Below are positions 63,181 to 64,000 of a stretch of DNA of 64,000 nucleotides, piece after piece. Position 1 is the first letter of the stretch. Each line of letters opens with the position of its first letter. The notes beneath the pieces are model-generated. The model saw only the letters and a program-made list of their open reading frames with translations. It had not been told where the DNA came from and made no database searches. Source of the DNA: Deinococcus sp. JMULE3 (GTDB taxonomy: Bacteria; Deinococcota; Deinococci; Deinococcales; Deinococcaceae); the NCBI RefSeq assembly GCF_013337115.1, contig NZ_SGWE01000004.1:940001-1004000 (forward strand). The letters are read 5' to 3'. The translations under genes were made by a program, and so were the position numbers.

Positions 63181-63702
63181 ATGGGCTGCGACATTCACGA
63201 GTATTACGAGATCCGCCGGAACGGCGTGTGGGAGCCAGCCGACCTCAACCCAATGCCGGACACCAGCGGAATGAGCCTGGAAGAGGAAAACCGGCTCATT
63301 GAAGCCCACTGGGCGCACCCGCTGGAGCTGGGCCGGGATTACGACCTGTTCGCGCTGCTGGCCGGCGTCCGCAACAGCATCGAGATCGAGCCGATCGCCG
63401 CCCCGCGCGGCCTGCCGGGCGATCTCAGTGCCGCCCTCCAGGCCGCCTGGGCAGAAGCGGAGATCTGGTGTCACCACCCGTCGTGGCTGACGCTGGACGA
63501 ACTGCTGCGCTTCGACTGGGATCAGCCGCTGCGGGATCTCGACCTGAGCGAGGTGAGCGTGAACCGCCGCCGGGAACGGGAGGTGCGCACCTACCGCGAC
63601 CTGGGGCAGGCCACGGGGCTGCTGAGCCGCGTCGTCCCGTACCTTCAGACTCGGGTGGCGGACCCGGCGGACCTGCGGCTGGTGTTCTGGTTCGACAACT
63701 GA
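63181..63702 (+). CDS. Hypothetical protein starting MGCDIH, 173 aa
   Basis: MGCDIHEYYEIRRNGVWEPADLNP, later LGRDYDLFALLAGVRN, SWLTLDELLRFDWDQPL and a C-terminal VVPYLQTRVADPADLRLVFWFDN. The MGCDIH start and RDY-LFALL-GVRN stretch occur in uncharacterised bacterial and phage proteins. No membrane segment. Function unknown; the conserved Cys, Asp and His right at the N-terminus suggest a metal site. Divergent from the SDR gene. A CATGCT box 7 nt before the ATG suggests a leaderless mRNA. Confidence 0.7.
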   Translation: MGCDIHEYYEIRRNGVWEPADLNPMPDTSGMSLEEENRLIEAHWAHPLELGRDYDLFALLAGVRNSIEIEPIAAPRGLPGDLSAALQAAWAEAEIWCHHPSWLTLDELLRFDWDQPLRDLDLSEVSVNRRREREVRTYRDLGQATGLLSRVVPYLQTRVADPADLRLVFWFDN

Positions 63703-63772
63703 CCGGCCCGGACGCCGGGCAACGGTGCCCCTCTCGCCATGTGGCCTGCGGGGGGCGGCTATCCTGCGCGGG

Positions 63773-64000
63773 ATGCGGGCTCAGAATGTCCTGAAGGGAA
63801 CCGGGTCGGGGGCGCTGCCGCCGATGCTGGAGCAGTACGTGCGGATGCGGGACGAGGTGGCGGCGCAGCTGCCGCACGCGCTGCTGCTGTTCCAGGTGGG
63901 GGATTTCTACGAGACGTTCGGGGAGGACGCCGAGCGCACCGCGCGGCTGCTGGGGCTGGCGTTGACGCACAAGAGCAGCCGGGATTTCAGTACGCCCATG
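63773..64000 (+). CDS. mutS: DNA mismatch repair protein MutS, N-terminal part only
   Basis: 76 codons before the right edge: MRAQNVLKGTGSGALPPMLEQYVRMRDEV, then LLLFQVGDFYETFGEDAERTARLLGLALTHK. This is MutS domain I with the mismatch-stacking Phe in the F-x-E motif (FYETF). The remaining ~770 residues lie outside. ATG at 63773 follows TATCCT by 7 nt, so the mRNA is likely leaderless. Confidence 0.92.
   Translation, partial: MRAQNVLKGTGSGALPPMLEQYVRMRDEVAAQLPHALLLFQVGDFYETFGEDAERTARLLGLALTHKSSRDFSTPM

Overview
The window is high-GC bacterial DNA that fits Deinococcus. The str operon, HflX, HemA, GlmU, Lgt, Tat and MutS proteins all read as Deinococcota. Many start codons sit 6-7 nt after a TANNNT -10 box, which gives leaderless mRNAs, a known habit of this genus. 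No IS element, prophage, CRISPR array or rRNA was seen. There is one tRNA, and several dispersed intergenic repeats. Species cannot be fixed from the sequence alone.

Layout. 1-3.7 kb: str operon on the minus strand (rpsL with an apparent CTG start, rpsG, fusA cut by the left edge) and tRNA-Ser(CGA). 3.7-8.3 kb: a hypothetical protein, an AAC(3)-like acetyltransferase, hflX, a frameshifted endonuclease/exonuclease/phosphatase gene and a tiny secreted peptide. 8.5-22.7 kb: the most unusual region. A MalT-like ATPase/TPR/BTAD regulator (frameshifted at a C run) precedes seven tandem genes for 41-42 aa acidic peptides, several of them nearly identical. A tightly overlapping nine-gene operon follows: ABC ATPase, permease, M16 zinc protease, three unrecognised proteins, a second ABC ATPase and permease, and a small winged-helix-like regulator. 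I read this as a possible undescribed peptide production, processing and export system.

22.8-42.7 kb: a proline-rich peptide, two metallopeptidases, ddl, a dipeptide/oligopeptide ABC importer without ATPases, ygfZ, a heme/siroheme operon (cobA-hemD fusion, cysG N-domain, hemA), GNAT, two tandem Nudix genes, an S58 peptidase, a secreted C39-like protease and a four-gene type IV pilin-like operon. 42.8-54 kb: an intergenic repeat block, a GH3 glycosidase behind twin LacI-type operators, an XdhC-YHS fusion, a coxMSL operon carrying the form I CO dehydrogenase signature AYRCSFR, and a catalase. 54-64 kb: carboxynorspermidine synthase, a YciI-like protein, an ABC exporter pair, glmU, lgt, tatC, tatA, an SDR, a protein starting MGCDIH, and the start of mutS cut by the right edge.

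How the parts may work together. The cox genes plus XdhC would let the cell oxidise CO as an electron source, and the nearby catalase may deal with peroxide. In the peptide locus the two regulators bracket the peptides, protease and two ABC systems, so one module could make, trim, export and control a peptide family. That reading is inference. No function in the peptide locus has been shown by the sequence beyond the protein families named.
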